Positions 37,658 through 47,752 are shown, numbered from the stretch's first letter. The stretch is DNA of 64,000 nucleotides from Hyphomicrobiaceae bacterium (GCA_016793635.1 JAEUMD010000011.1:434001-498000), one strand, 5' to 3'. Numbers and translations: made by a program. The notes: a model not told the origin generated them from the letters alone.

Positions 37658-39256
37658 ATGACCGACAGCAAACGACCGGCCTTCGACCCGCGGCGCGCCC
37701 ACACCACCGTATTCGGTGCCTTACTCGACGCCGCCGCCCGCCACGGCGCGACGAAGGAGATCGTTGTCGACGCGGACCGCCAGGCGCTCTCCTACCGCCG
37801 GCTGATCCAGGGCGCGATGGTGCTCGGCCGCAAGCTCACCCGGATGACGCCCCCGGGCTCGCCCGTCGGTGTCATGTTGCCGAACGCGGCCGGCGCGCTC
37901 GTCACGCTGATGGCACTCAACGCCCACGGCCGTTCGATCGCGATGCTCAACTTCACCGCCGGCGCGCGCAATCTGGCGTCGGCGATCCGCACGGCACCGG
38001 TGCGCGTGCTGCTGACATCGCGGCGCTTCATCGAAACGGCCAAGCTCGAGGACGTGATCGACCATCTCTCGCGGGTCGAGCCGGTGCCCGGCAAGCGGCT
38101 GGAAATCATCTACCTCGACGACCTGCGTGCCGAGATCGGTACGCTCGACAAGGTGGTGGGCGCCGTGAAAGCGTTGTTCGCCCGCACCGTCCACCGCCGC
38201 CACAAGGTCACGCCCGATCAGCCCGCCGTCATCCTGTTCACGTCCGGGACGGAGGGGGCGCCCAAGGGCGTCGTCCTCACCAACGCCAATCTTGTTTCCA
38301 ATGCGTTCCAGATCCTGGCGCACGCGGGTGACATGCTGACGCCCGCCGACGTCGTGCTGAACCCCCTGCCGATGTTCCACTCGTTCGGGTTGACGGCCGC
38401 CGCCCTGATGCCGTTGCTCGGCGGCATGAAGGTTTCGCTCTATCCGAGCCCACTGCATTACAAGCAGGTGACGAAATCGATCCGGCAGACGGGCGCCACC
38501 ATACTGTTCGCCACCGATACGTTCCTGCAAGGCTATGCCCGTGCCGCCGAGCCGGGTGACCTGTCGTCGATCCGCTACGTGATTGCCGGCGCCGAGCGGG
38601 TGAAAGAGCAGACGCGCGCCATGTGGGACCGCGTCGGCGCACTGATCCTCGAAGGCTACGGAGCGACCGAGTGTTCGCCCGTCATCGCCTGCAACCTCCC
38701 CCAGACCAACCGGCAGGGCAGCGTCGGTTCGATCCTTCCCGGAATCGAGGCACGGCTTTCCCCTGTCGAGGGCATCCACGAAGGCGGCAGGCTGAGCGTA
38801 TCGGGGCCGAACGTCATGGCGGGCTACATGCTGGCCGACATGCCAGGCGTCGTGCAGCCGCCGGAAGGAGGCTGGCACGATACCGGCGACATCGTCACCA
38901 TCGACGACCAGGGCCTCGTCACGATCCGTGGACGCGCCAAGCGGTTCGCCAAAATCGGCGGTGAGATGGTGTCGCTCGCCGCCGTCGAGGCGCTGGCAGC
39001 GACGCTCTGGCCCGACGCGCAGCACGTGGTCGTCGCACTTCCCGACGACCGCAAGGGCGAGCAACTCATTCTCGTCACCGACAAGCCCGACGCCGACAAG
39101 GCCGCGCTTCTGGCGTTTGCCAAGTCACAGGGGATGCCGGAACTCTGGGTTCCGCGCGCGGTGCTCGTCGTCGGCTCGATACCGGTGCTCGGCTCGGGCA
39201 AGGTGGATCTGTCGGCAACGGTCGATCTCGTGCGCCAAACCCGGCCGCTGCTCTAA
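37658..39256 (+). CDS. AMP-dependent acyl-CoA/acyl-ACP synthetase-like ligase
   Basis: A 532-residue ANL-superfamily ligase. The AMP-binding P-loop is ILFTSGTEGAPKG (about 193-205), followed by YGATECSP (about 337-344) and HDTGD (about 409-413). The C-terminal domain ends with the catalytic lysine in VLGSGKVDLS. The pattern resembles the ligase half of Aas (acyl-ACP synthetase / 2-acylglycerophosphoethanolamine acyltransferase), here without the acyltransferase half. It is probably an acyl-activating enzyme of lipid turnover. It is divergent from tadG. The ATG at 37658 matches the start of the fold. Confidence 0.85.
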   Translation: MTDSKRPAFDPRRAHTTVFGALLDAAARHGATKEIVVDADRQALSYRRLIQGAMVLGRKLTRMTPPGSPVGVMLPNAAGALVTLMALNAHGRSIAMLNFTAGARNLASAIRTAPVRVLLTSRRFIETAKLEDVIDHLSRVEPVPGKRLEIIYLDDLRAEIGTLDKVVGAVKALFARTVHRRHKVTPDQPAVILFTSGTEGAPKGVVLTNANLVSNAFQILAHAGDMLTPADVVLNPLPMFHSFGLTAAALMPLLGGMKVSLYPSPLHYKQVTKSIRQTGATILFATDTFLQGYARAAEPGDLSSIRYVIAGAERVKEQTRAMWDRVGALILEGYGATECSPVIACNLPQTNRQGSVGSILPGIEARLSPVEGIHEGGRLSVSGPNVMAGYMLADMPGVVQPPEGGWHDTGDIVTIDDQGLVTIRGRAKRFAKIGGEMVSLAAVEALAATLWPDAQHVVVALPDDRKGEQLILVTDKPDADKAALLAFAKSQGMPELWVPRAVLVVGSIPVLGSGKVDLSATVDLVRQTRPLL

Positions 39257-39460
39257 ATTGCCATCCCACTTTGATCGAATCGCATTCCTGATCCATCACC
39301 GCCGTCGATAGCACGCTCATCGATGTGCTTAGGCTACGATTCGCGCGCACGATGCGAACAACGGTCGTGAAAACGCTCGTGAAATTGGCGAGAACCGGCA
39401 TCGCGCTGCGCACTCACCTTCAACCGTTGACCCACGCCGACGCCTGGAGATGCTCTGACC

Positions 39461-40981
39461 ATGGCCCGCCCAGACGCACGCGAGACAGACGCGCACGACA
39501 CGAGTGCCCCGGCGACCGCCCGCATCGCCGAGCGGCTGCGACGCGCCGTGCTGGCACCGCTCGCCGCGCTGAGACGCGAATACATTCCGCTGCTGATGAT
39601 CTATTTCGCCTATGGCGCGCTCGGTATCGTCGCCGTGGCCGACAGCTTCTGGCTGAAGAAGACACTCAGTCTCTCCGCTGTCGAAATAGCTCAGCTCGGT
39701 GTCTGGCTGACATTGCCGTGGGCCATCAAGATGGTCTTCGGCGAACTGGTCGATACCGTGCCGATCCTCGGCTCGCAGCGCCGCGCCTACGTCTTCATCG
39801 GTGCCGGTTTGATCGCGCTCTCGCTGCTCATGCTCGCCGGGGCCGCAGGCGGATGGCTGACGTTTGCTTCCCCCGATCGCATCTACATCGCCGCCTCGCT
39901 GCTGTCCGTCACGGGCGTCGTGCTCCAGGACGTCGTCGCCGACGCCATGAGCACGGAGGTGGTGCCGCGGACCAGGGCCGATGGCACACCGCGCCCGCAG
40001 GAGGACATCGACCATGACCTCGGCATGGTGCAGGTGCTCGGCCGCCTTGCGCTGTCGATCGGCATCTTCGCGACCGCTGGTCTCGCCGGCGCGCTCGCCC
40101 AGGCACTGCCCTATGATGCTGTATTCCTGATCGGACTCGTCGTGCCCGTCATCTCGATGAGCGGCGCTCTGCTGGTGAAGCTCGAGACGCGCGAAACGCG
40201 GCCGACCGACTGGCGGCTGCTCGGCGCTGGCCTCGCGTTCGGCACTCTGGTCACGGCGCTTCTCGCAGCCGATATCCCCTACGCGCAGGAAATCGTACTG
40301 GTCATCTCGCTGGCCGTCATCGTCTCGATGCTCGCCCACGTCACGGCCGACATGGCCGCCGAAACGCGGCGGCGCATCGTCTATGCCGCCCTCATCATCT
40401 TCGCGTTCCGCGCGGTCCCCGGTCCCGGCGAAGGCTACCACTGGTTCACCATCGACAAACTCGGCTTCGACGAGGCGTTCTTCGGCGTGCTGGGGCAGAT
40501 CGGCGCGGGACTTTCGCTCGCCGCCATGTGGCTTCTCTCCGACAGCATCACAAACCAGCCGATCGCACGCGTGCTGCTGGTGCTCACCCTCGCGGGCGCC
40601 GCGCTCTCACTCCCTGACGTCTCTCTGGTTTTTGGGCTGCACGAGTGGACCGAGCGGACCTTCGGCTTCGGCGCCCGCACCATCGCGCTCGTCGATACGG
40701 TGGCGCAATCGCCCCTCGACCAGTTGAGCATGATCCCGCTGCTGACACTCATCGCCATCTACGCGCCTGCGGCGAAGCGCGCGATCTGGTTCGCGTTGAT
40801 GGCATCGTTCATGAACCTCGCGCTGGTCACCGGCCAGATCATGACGCGCTACCTGAATGAACTCTATGTTGTCGACCGTGGCGTCTACGACGCCCTGCCA
40901 GCTCTCTATCTCACCATGCTGGCACTGAAGCTCGCGATCCCCCTCGCTGCGATCGCCGCATTCGGCCGAAGGGTTCGCTGA
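39461..40981 (+). CDS. BT1/FBT-family membrane transporter
   Basis: A 506-residue protein with about 12 membrane helices, belonging by pattern to the folate-biopterin transporter branch of the major facilitator superfamily. Matching segments are IYFAYGALGIVAVADSFWLKKTLSLSAVE, LPWAIKMVFGELVDTVPILGSQRRAYV and VTGVVLQDVVADAMSTEVVPR. Substrate unknown; bacterial members are not reliably linked to folate. It lies 204 bases after the ligase and could share its transcript. Confidence 0.8.
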   Translation: MARPDARETDAHDTSAPATARIAERLRRAVLAPLAALRREYIPLLMIYFAYGALGIVAVADSFWLKKTLSLSAVEIAQLGVWLTLPWAIKMVFGELVDTVPILGSQRRAYVFIGAGLIALSLLMLAGAAGGWLTFASPDRIYIAASLLSVTGVVLQDVVADAMSTEVVPRTRADGTPRPQEDIDHDLGMVQVLGRLALSIGIFATAGLAGALAQALPYDAVFLIGLVVPVISMSGALLVKLETRETRPTDWRLLGAGLAFGTLVTALLAADIPYAQEIVLVISLAVIVSMLAHVTADMAAETRRRIVYAALIIFAFRAVPGPGEGYHWFTIDKLGFDEAFFGVLGQIGAGLSLAAMWLLSDSITNQPIARVLLVLTLAGAALSLPDVSLVFGLHEWTERTFGFGARTIALVDTVAQSPLDQLSMIPLLTLIAIYAPAAKRAIWFALMASFMNLALVTGQIMTRYLNELYVVDRGVYDALPALYLTMLALKLAIPLAAIAAFGRRVR

Positions 40982-41273
40982 AGAACTCACGTTGCATGCG
41001 CGACGCAACTTTTCCCACTGAAAGGCATTTCACCTCGAATTCGCCCGAAAGCTGGTCGAAGTCTCGGCCCCGACGGACGATCGTGGCTTCGAGAACACGT
41101 CAACGAAGGGGAATGGCGCGCACCGCAGGTGCCGCCTTGACCCTCCGGCGAGGCTCCTGCACATACGCTTTGGCCTGCTTCGGCGCGGGTGGGCCCAGGC
41201 GTTGGCGTAGTTGATCGCAGCCTTTGAATTGCATCCGGCTTCAACGGATTTCGGGAGAGGCCGAGGGGATTTC

Positions 41274-41498
41274 ATGAGCACCATCGACGAGAGCGCAATC
41301 AAGACCAATGCAGCCGCGGGCCAGAACTTCGGCTTGGCTTGGGCCGTTAAACGGGCTCTGCTCGGGCTTACCATCCTCGTCGTTATGTTCGGTGGCGGCG
41401 CTTGGCTGCTCTACGCCACCATCGACCCGGACCGAGCCGACGCCAGCGAAACGGCGGCGCAGATCTCGGCTCCGCCGGCTCTCCTCAGCAGCCGGTAA
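41274..41498 (+). CDS. Small single-helix membrane protein upstream of the GH114-like trio
   Basis: A 74-residue protein. Residues 1-25 are polar. One membrane helix follows (about 28-50, ALLGLTILVVMFGGGAWLLYATI), then a short acidic outer part and a Pro/Ser end. The start at 41274 follows GAGGGG. It lies 76 bases before the first GH114-like gene, so it may be part of that transcription unit. Function unknown. Confidence 0.55.
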   Translation: MSTIDESAIKTNAAAGQNFGLAWAVKRALLGLTILVVMFGGGAWLLYATIDPDRADASETAAQISAPPALLSSR

Positions 41499-41574
41499 CT
41501 CGAACACACGTGCGTCATAGTTCTGCTCGGCACTGCGTAGAAACTCGTGCAGTTGCTCAACAGAGCCCCGAACC

Positions 41575-42756
41575 ATGCCGCGCCCGTTCCGACATATCAC
41601 CAGCCCCGGCAGAAGCGCTCTCGCGATACCCGTCGCTGTGCTGCTGACGGCCGTGCTTGCTCTGGTCACTGTTAGCGTGGCACTCGCCGCGACGGGCGAA
41701 TCGACCAGCGATGGGGCGGGTGCGGCCATCGCCGAGCTCGAACCGCCGGTGCCTCGGCCAGTTCCGGCGCGGCGTCCTTCGCCTGAGCCGCTCGCACCGT
41801 CGGCACCGGCCGCGGGCCAACTCACAACGCCGAAAGTCCTGCTGCGATCCGCGACGGACATCGGCGCTGCGGCCAAGCGCCGGCAGACGTCCATCAATGC
41901 CGTCACCTCCTGGGGCTACCAGCTCGCGGGGCTCGATGTCGCGACCGCCGCCGCCTCACCTTACGACCTCCTGGTGGTCGACGGCACGACGGGCCTCGGC
42001 GACGGCGATGCAATGACGCCGGACGACGTCGCCCGGCTGAAGCGAAAACCCGATGGCACGCGGCGCCTCGTCGTCAGCTATCTCTCCATCGGCGAAGCTG
42101 AGGACTACCGACCCGACTACTTTGATAAGGAGTACCTGGCCGAGGACGCGCCCGATTGGCTGATGCAGGAGAACCCGGAGTGGAAGGGCAATCGCATCAT
42201 CCGCTTCTGCGAGGAGGGATGGCAGCAGACCATTCTCGGCGACGACGAGGGCCGCAGCGTCTACAATAGCATCGACCCTTCGCCTCTTTACCGGCTGATC
42301 GAGCTCGGTCTCGATGGCGTCTACCTCGATCGCGTCGACGTCTACGCCGAGGTGACGAAGCTCTGCCCGGACGCAGCCGCGCGCATGGTCCGCTTCGTCA
42401 AGCGGCTTGCCGAGCATGCCCGGAAGCGCAACCCAGATTTCATCGTCATCCTGCAAAACGCCGAGGAGCTGCTCGTCCACGCCGATATGATCGCCAGCAT
42501 CGACGCTATCGCCAAGGAGGACCTGTACTACGGCGTCGATCACAGCGAGAAGTCGAACGACGCCGAGATGGTGCGCTCGACCGTCGCGCACTTGAGGCGG
42601 GCGCGGGCCGCGGGGCGCCCCGTTTTCTTTGTCGACTATGTGGCAAGCAAAGCCAAAAGCGCCGATGCGGCGCGGCGCGGGCGCACCGAAGGTTTCATCC
42701 CCTATTTCGCGCCGCGCGATCTCGGGCGGCTGTGGCTACCCGGCCGGCAGTTCTGA
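41575..42756 (+). CDS. Membrane-anchored GH114/PelA-hydrolase-like glycosidase
   Basis: A 393-residue protein. A membrane anchor or uncleaved signal (about 13-39) is followed by a Pro/Ala-rich linker to about 105, and then a TIM-barrel domain of the GH114 endo-alpha-1,4-polygalactosaminidase type. Motifs are SWGYQL (112-117), SYLSIGEAE (169-177), GVYLDRVD (248-255), LQNAEELL (293-300) and AIAKEDLYYG (311-320). Asp252 and Glu297 are the likely catalytic acids by analogy only. Members cleave galactosamine polymers such as Pel. The stop overlaps the next ATG (TGATG). First of three such genes facing the pel operon. Confidence 0.85.
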   Translation: MPRPFRHITSPGRSALAIPVAVLLTAVLALVTVSVALAATGESTSDGAGAAIAELEPPVPRPVPARRPSPEPLAPSAPAAGQLTTPKVLLRSATDIGAAAKRRQTSINAVTSWGYQLAGLDVATAAASPYDLLVVDGTTGLGDGDAMTPDDVARLKRKPDGTRRLVVSYLSIGEAEDYRPDYFDKEYLAEDAPDWLMQENPEWKGNRIIRFCEEGWQQTILGDDEGRSVYNSIDPSPLYRLIELGLDGVYLDRVDVYAEVTKLCPDAAARMVRFVKRLAEHARKRNPDFIVILQNAEELLVHADMIASIDAIAKEDLYYGVDHSEKSNDAEMVRSTVAHLRRARAAGRPVFFVDYVASKAKSADAARRGRTEGFIPYFAPRDLGRLWLPGRQF

Positions 42757-43754
42757 TGCGGCGCGGCCCGGGGCTCGCCATCGCCGTTCTCGTGGCCGCC
42801 ATATCGGCGCTGCCACTGCATGCTGCCGAGCGGCGCGCCATGCGGCACGCGGGCGCCGACACGAACCCGATGGGCACAACCAACGCCACGCTCGAGCGCC
42901 GCCGGATGCTCGCAGGCGTGCAAAGCTGGCGTTACCAATTGCGCCGCATCGAGATCGACGAGGTCGCGCGCAGCAGGGCCGATCTCGTCGTCATCGACTA
43001 CGCCCCCGACCGCGTCTACGGCGTCGAACTTCCGTTCTCAGCCGCCGATGTCCGACGGATGCAGACGAAGCCCGATGGATCGCGCCGTCTCGTCGTCGCC
43101 TATCTCTCCATCGGCGAGGCGGAACGCTATCGCACCTACTGGAACAACGCCTGGTACGACGAGCCGACCCGGCCGGCCTGGCTCCTGCCGCCCAATCCCC
43201 GCTGGGACGGCAACTTTCCAGTACGTTTCTGGAATCCCGACTGGCAGGCGATCATCCTCGGCTCGCCCGCAGCCTATCTCGATCGCATTGTCGCGGCCGG
43301 CTTCGACGGCGTCTATCTCGACCGTGCCGATGTGTTCCAGGAGCTCGACAAGGAGAACCCGCGCGCCGAATCCGATATGGCGCGGTTCATCGTCCAGCTC
43401 GCACACCATGCCCGCACGCTCGATCCGAATGCTCTCGTCATCCTCCAGAACGCCGAGGAGCTGATGCGGCGCGCCGAGGTCCGCGAGGCCATCGACGCCA
43501 TCGCCAAGGAGGATCTGCTGCACGGCGTCGAACATGACGCGCGGCCTAACCCCGCCGACATGGTCCACGCCGCCCTTGCCGATCTGCGTCGCGCACGCAA
43601 CCACGGCCTCAAGGTGCTCGTGGTCGAATATCTCGACGATGCCAAGGCGGTGGCACGAGCCGACCGGCGCATTCGCGCGGAGGGGTTCCTGCCACTGTTC
43701 GCCGAACGGAGCCTCGGCACGCTCGATCACCACGGCGCACTGCTGCCCGAGTAG
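42756..43754 (+). CDS. Exported GH114/PelA-hydrolase-like glycosidase
   Basis: A 332-residue protein with a cleavable signal peptide (about 1-24, core IAVLVAAISALPLHA). The barrel begins at SWRYQL (57-62) and has all motifs of the family: VVIDYAP, AYLSIGEAE, GVYLDRAD and LQNAEELM. The ATG overlaps the stop of the preceding gene by one base, so translation is coupled. Probably periplasmic or secreted. It would act on the same galactosamine-rich polymer as its neighbours, which is inference from family and location. Confidence 0.85.
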   Translation: MRRGPGLAIAVLVAAISALPLHAAERRAMRHAGADTNPMGTTNATLERRRMLAGVQSWRYQLRRIEIDEVARSRADLVVIDYAPDRVYGVELPFSAADVRRMQTKPDGSRRLVVAYLSIGEAERYRTYWNNAWYDEPTRPAWLLPPNPRWDGNFPVRFWNPDWQAIILGSPAAYLDRIVAAGFDGVYLDRADVFQELDKENPRAESDMARFIVQLAHHARTLDPNALVILQNAEELMRRAEVREAIDAIAKEDLLHGVEHDARPNPADMVHAALADLRRARNHGLKVLVVEYLDDAKAVARADRRIRAEGFLPLFAERSLGTLDHHGALLPE

Positions 43755-43852
43755 TGAACAGGTCCTTCGGCCGCCCCACTCGCCCTGCGCCCGTGGGCGT
43801 GGCAGTGTCGCGCCGCATTCGTCCTTGAACGTGACCGAGGGATCAGCCCGCA

Positions 43853-44758
43853 ATGTCCAACCAGCGCGTCACCCCGACCGCCGCCTCTCCGGCCGGCCGT
43901 CTCGCCGAAGTCCGCTCGTGGGGCTACCAGCTCCAGGACCTCGACATCGACGACGCCAGCGCCGCGCCGCTCGATCTCCTGGTGATCGATTACGCGCTCG
44001 ACGGCAGCGAGGAAACCGCCCTTTCGCCTGCCGACCTTGAGCGCCTCAAACAACGCCGCGACGGCGGCGAGCGCCTCGTCTACGCGTACATCTCCGTCGG
44101 CGAAGCCGAGACGTATCGCTACTACTGGCGCGAGGAATGGAAGGATGCACCGCCATCCTGGCTGCTCTCCGAGAACCCGGACTGGCCCGGCAATCACATG
44201 GTCGCGTACTGGGACGAGGACTGGCAGGCGATCCTGTTCGGCGGCGCCGGTTGTTACATCGACCGAATCGCGGCGGCAGGCTTCGACGGCCTCTACCTCG
44301 ACCGCTGCGACGTGCACGACGACATCGCCGCGCGCGAGAAGCGCGTCGCCAAGGCACGCGGCGACCTCGAAGGCGACATGACCGCGTTCATCACCCGCCT
44401 CAGCGCCTACGTCCGCCGCAACCACCCACGTCTCGGCATCATCATGCAGAACGCCGAACACCTGCTCGAGCATGCCGAGGTTCGCCACGCCATCGACGGC
44501 ATCGCGAAGGAGGAACTGCTCTACGGCGAGTCGGGCGGCGCGCGACGCAATGCCAAGGCGACCATCGAGGAGAACCGCCGCAACCTCGACCGCATGAAGC
44601 GCGACGGCAAGGCGGTTCTGGCGGTCGAATACATCGATGATCCGACCAAGAGGCAACAGGCGATCGACGAGATCCAGGCCCTCGGCTACGTCGCCTACGT
44701 GTCGCGCCAGAACCGCGATCTCGCGACGCTGGAGACCGGCGCCGCGCCGATGGCCTGA
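43853..44758 (+). CDS. GH114/PelA-hydrolase-like protein without signal peptide
   Basis: A 301-residue protein of the same barrel family (SWGYQL at 21-26, VIDYALDG, AYISVGEAE, GLYLDRCD, MQNAEHLLEHAE, IAKEELLYG). It has no signal peptide or membrane segment. Either it works in the cytoplasm, it is exported by another route, or the start has been mis-evolved. The motif set is complete, so an enzymatic role is plausible. It is 98 bases behind the second copy and ends 13 bases from the stop of the convergent pelG gene. Confidence 0.82.
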   Translation: MSNQRVTPTAASPAGRLAEVRSWGYQLQDLDIDDASAAPLDLLVIDYALDGSEETALSPADLERLKQRRDGGERLVYAYISVGEAETYRYYWREEWKDAPPSWLLSENPDWPGNHMVAYWDEDWQAILFGGAGCYIDRIAAAGFDGLYLDRCDVHDDIAAREKRVAKARGDLEGDMTAFITRLSAYVRRNHPRLGIIMQNAEHLLEHAEVRHAIDGIAKEELLYGESGGARRNAKATIEENRRNLDRMKRDGKAVLAVEYIDDPTKRQQAIDEIQALGYVAYVSRQNRDLATLETGAAPMA

Positions 44759-44764
44759 GGAGCC

Positions 44765-44788
44765 GGCGCCGTCACCGGCGACGGCGCC
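44765..44788. terminator. Hairpin between convergent GH114-like gene and pelG
   Basis: A 9-bp GC-rich stem (44765-44773 with 44780-44788), six-base loop, overlapping the last codons of pelG. It can serve both converging transcripts; no T-run is present. Confidence 0.5.
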
Positions 44789-46193
44789 GCCCGCTCTCGG
44801 CCGCGCGCACCGACGGGTTGTTGCCGAGGAAGGTGAGAAAATTCAGCCGTTCGAAGGTGCTGTCGGCGGCGATGTAGGCGGCAAGGCTCGCCAGCAGACA
44901 GGCGGCGAAATAGCCGACACCGAAGTACGTTTCGCCGAGCACGACGGTTGCCGCGGTGAAGCCGGCATTCATGGCGAAAAACGCGACCTGCAATGCGAGG
45001 TACAGGCGGCGGCGATCGAAGAACAACAGCATCGAGGTGGCGGCGATGAAGATGAACTGGAACACCGCGCCGAGCGCTCCATAGCGCAGGATCGCGATCT
45101 GCTGGTATTGCAGATTGAGACCATCGACGATCGCCGGCGCCGACAGGACCAGCACCGCGCAGACACCGACCTGCATGACGGTGATGAGAACGAGTTGGTC
45201 GAGCGTATGGGCCGCGAGGCGCTCGCGGGAGCGCTCGATCTGCTGCAAGGTACCGTGCCCGTCGATGGTGCTGAAGTAGTGCTGGTAGCGCTCGAAGAAG
45301 GTCGTCTCGAGCTGCACCACGAACACCGCCAGAGCGGGAATGATGACGAGAGAGGCGATGAACATCGCACTGTCGTAGAGCGGAGCATGGACGAGCCCGG
45401 CATCGACGCGCTCGCCCACGCTCGAGAACCAGAAGATCCACTTGTCGATCCAAACGCCAGCGGTGCCGGCGATCGCACCCAGCGCCAAGTGCGCATAGGA
45501 CCTGAACCCCGAACGCAGGGCGCGAAGTCCTTCCAACGGGGCGCTGATCGGCCCTGGAAACGTCAGCAGAACACGTGATGTCAGCCCGACGAGCGTCAGC
45601 GCGAGGCCGCTGACGAAGCCCGCCACCATTCCCGCCGCTCCGAGATCCAGCACTGCGGCGGCAATCGCCGCCGCTACAGATCCCACGAGACCGATCAGAA
45701 ACGAAAGCGTGACGCCGCGATAGTCGCGCACCGCGCCGCAGAAGCTGAGTGCCACCCAGATCAACGCGACGGTGGTCGCCGCCGCCAGTAGCGCCGCGGC
45801 GACATCGAGCGGCAGCGCGAAATAAAGCGATAGCCCGATCGTTCCGACCGCGACGGCGACAAGCGCCACCGCGAAGGCGGCGAACAGAATGCCGCGCACG
45901 CGCTCCGGCTTCTTGAGCCACAGCGCGTCCGCGACGAGGCGAGTCGCGACGATGGTGACGGGGGCGGTAAGGACGAGCGAAATCGCGAACGCATAGATGA
46001 TCGCGGCGCGGAAGGTGGCGAGCATGGCGAGCCCCGCCACTTGCCCCGCGACCAGCGTTATGGCGGCCAGGCTGACGATGGTGAAGAGCCACGGACCAGC
46101 GGCGACAACCGCAGCGTGACCGAACGCGCCGACAATGCCGGTCAGGCTCTGTTGCGAGCTCATACGGCGGAGCTCGAAACCTATCCCAGCCAT
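44772..46193 (-). CDS. pelG: Pel exopolysaccharide inner-membrane transporter PelG
   Basis: A 473-residue PelG of the MVF/MATE-like flippase type with about 12 membrane helices. Recognisable segments are MAGIGFELRRM at the start, LFTIVSLAAI, GVWIDKWIFWFS and the ETTFFERYQHYFSTIDGHGTLQQIE stretch typical of the family. It carries the nascent galactosamine polymer across the inner membrane with PelD, PelE and PelF. The start overlaps the pelF stop by 13 bases. Last gene of a six-gene overlapping operon. Confidence 0.94.
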   Translation of the reverse strand: MAGIGFELRRMSSQQSLTGIVGAFGHAAVVAAGPWLFTIVSLAAITLVAGQVAGLAMLATFRAAIIYAFAISLVLTAPVTIVATRLVADALWLKKPERVRGILFAAFAVALVAVAVGTIGLSLYFALPLDVAAALLAAATTVALIWVALSFCGAVRDYRGVTLSFLIGLVGSVAAAIAAAVLDLGAAGMVAGFVSGLALTLVGLTSRVLLTFPGPISAPLEGLRALRSGFRSYAHLALGAIAGTAGVWIDKWIFWFSSVGERVDAGLVHAPLYDSAMFIASLVIIPALAVFVVQLETTFFERYQHYFSTIDGHGTLQQIERSRERLAAHTLDQLVLITVMQVGVCAVLVLSAPAIVDGLNLQYQQIAILRYGALGAVFQFIFIAATSMLLFFDRRRLYLALQVAFFAMNAGFTAATVVLGETYFGVGYFAACLLASLAAYIAADSTFERLNFLTFLGNNPSVRAAESGRRRRR

Positions 46194-47752
46194 CGCCAGC
46201 CTCTCTTGCGCCCGGTGGGAACTTGCCGCCCGGGGCGAGCGATCAGGTCGGCGTAGAGCTCTGCGTAGGCGCCCGCGGCTTTCGCCGACGTGTAATGTGC
46301 CTCGACGCGCGCCTTGAGCGCCTCGCCCATCGCCTTGCGGCGCGGGGGATTCGTCAGCAGCGCGCCGACAGCGGCCGCCACCTCGTGCGGCGCGACGAGC
46401 CCGGTGACCAAGCCGCCCGCACCGAGCCGTGGCATCTCGCCGTCGCGCCCTTCGATAATCTCTCGGCACGAGCCGACGTTGGTCGCGACGAATGGCACGC
46501 CCGCGGCACCTGCCTCGAGCAATACGAGGGGTTGCGACTCGCTGAGGCTCGTAAGCACGGCGACGTGGATTCGCGGGAAGTACTGCGCGACATCGACCGA
46601 ACCGACGAATTCGACCGTCCCTTCGAGATCGAGGTTGCGGACCAGGTCGCGGCACTCGTTCGCATACGCTTCGTCCTCGTCGAGCGGGCCGAGCACCAGT
46701 GCACTGATGTCGGGGATGCGCTCCTTGAGCAGCTTCGCCGCGACGATATAGGTCTTCACGTCCTTGATCGGCACCACGCGGCCGATCAGCGCCATCGTCG
46801 GGCGTGCGTTGTCGCTCGCGCGCTCGAGACCGGCGAAGCGCCGCGTGTCGATGCCGTTGGCGATCACCCGGAGGCGAGCCGGATCGGCACCGAGCGCGCG
46901 CTCTGCGCGCTGGTTGTCTTCATACAGCGTGACGATGGTATCAGAAGCCTCGTAGCAGGTTCGCGCATAGGCTTCGAATGCACGCACCCACATGTCGCGC
47001 AGATCGACGCGATCGTCGTTCAGGTCGTGCCCCTTGTCGATGTTGTCGGCCACCCAGTCGGCCATCAGCAGCTCGATGCGCCGCTCGTTCGTGTAGATGC
47101 CGTGCTCCGTCAACACCGCCGGCCGGCCAGTCTCCAGCGCGGCACGCGCCGCGAGCAGTCCAGCGTAACCCGTCGAGATGGTGTGATAGGCGCGCGCCTT
47201 CGGCAGCGGCGCCTCGGCCACTGCGAACAGGCCACCGAGCAACGCCCTCCAGGCCCAGAAATAGTGAAGGAACGACGATTGAGGCATGTCCGACGCGTAC
47301 ATGCGCTGGACAATCTCCCAGGCGACCGGCGAGTTGAACAATACCGACAGCGGCGCGGAGCGTGCCATTTCGGCCGCCTTGCGGCTGAACGCGCGCCACG
47401 GCTCGACACCGCCCTCGCTGGTAAGGCTGCTCAGCGTCGCGGCGAGCTCGTCGAGGCCGCGCGGCGCAGCGAGACGCAAACGCGGGCGCGCTCCGAAATC
47501 CTGCAGGTAGAGCGTCGAGAACGACTGCACGTTGGCCGGCAGCGCATAGCGCGGCTTGATGTCTGAGGGACGCGGCCACAGCGAGACGACATGGAACGAG
47601 ACGTGCGGCACGGACCGCATGAGCCAGTCGATCCAGCCCGAAACGCCACCCTGCACATACGGATAGCAGCCTTCGACGACGAGGCAGACATCGGCCTCGC
47701 CGGAGGGTGTGCTGCCCGTTGTCATGCGGTTGCTCGGAAAGGGGCGTGTCAT
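46181..47752 (-). CDS. pelF: Pel polysaccharide glycosyltransferase PelF
   Basis: A 523-residue GT4-type cytosolic glycosyltransferase that polymerises N-acetylgalactosamine units. The N-terminal family segment VVEGCYPYVQGGVSGWIDWL is well kept, followed by VLTEHGIYTNER and ANGIDTRRF. The ESQPLVLLE motif (E-x7-E) marks the nucleotide-sugar site. ATGA overlap with the preceding pelE-like gene implies coupled translation. Complete and of normal length for PelF. Confidence 0.95.
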   Translation of the reverse strand: MTRPFPSNRMTTGSTPSGEADVCLVVEGCYPYVQGGVSGWIDWLMRSVPHVSFHVVSLWPRPSDIKPRYALPANVQSFSTLYLQDFGARPRLRLAAPRGLDELAATLSSLTSEGGVEPWRAFSRKAAEMARSAPLSVLFNSPVAWEIVQRMYASDMPQSSFLHYFWAWRALLGGLFAVAEAPLPKARAYHTISTGYAGLLAARAALETGRPAVLTEHGIYTNERRIELLMADWVADNIDKGHDLNDDRVDLRDMWVRAFEAYARTCYEASDTIVTLYEDNQRAERALGADPARLRVIANGIDTRRFAGLERASDNARPTMALIGRVVPIKDVKTYIVAAKLLKERIPDISALVLGPLDEDEAYANECRDLVRNLDLEGTVEFVGSVDVAQYFPRIHVAVLTSLSESQPLVLLEAGAAGVPFVATNVGSCREIIEGRDGEMPRLGAGGLVTGLVAPHEVAAAVGALLTNPPRRKAMGEALKARVEAHYTSAKAAGAYAELYADLIARPGRQVPTGRKRGWRWLG

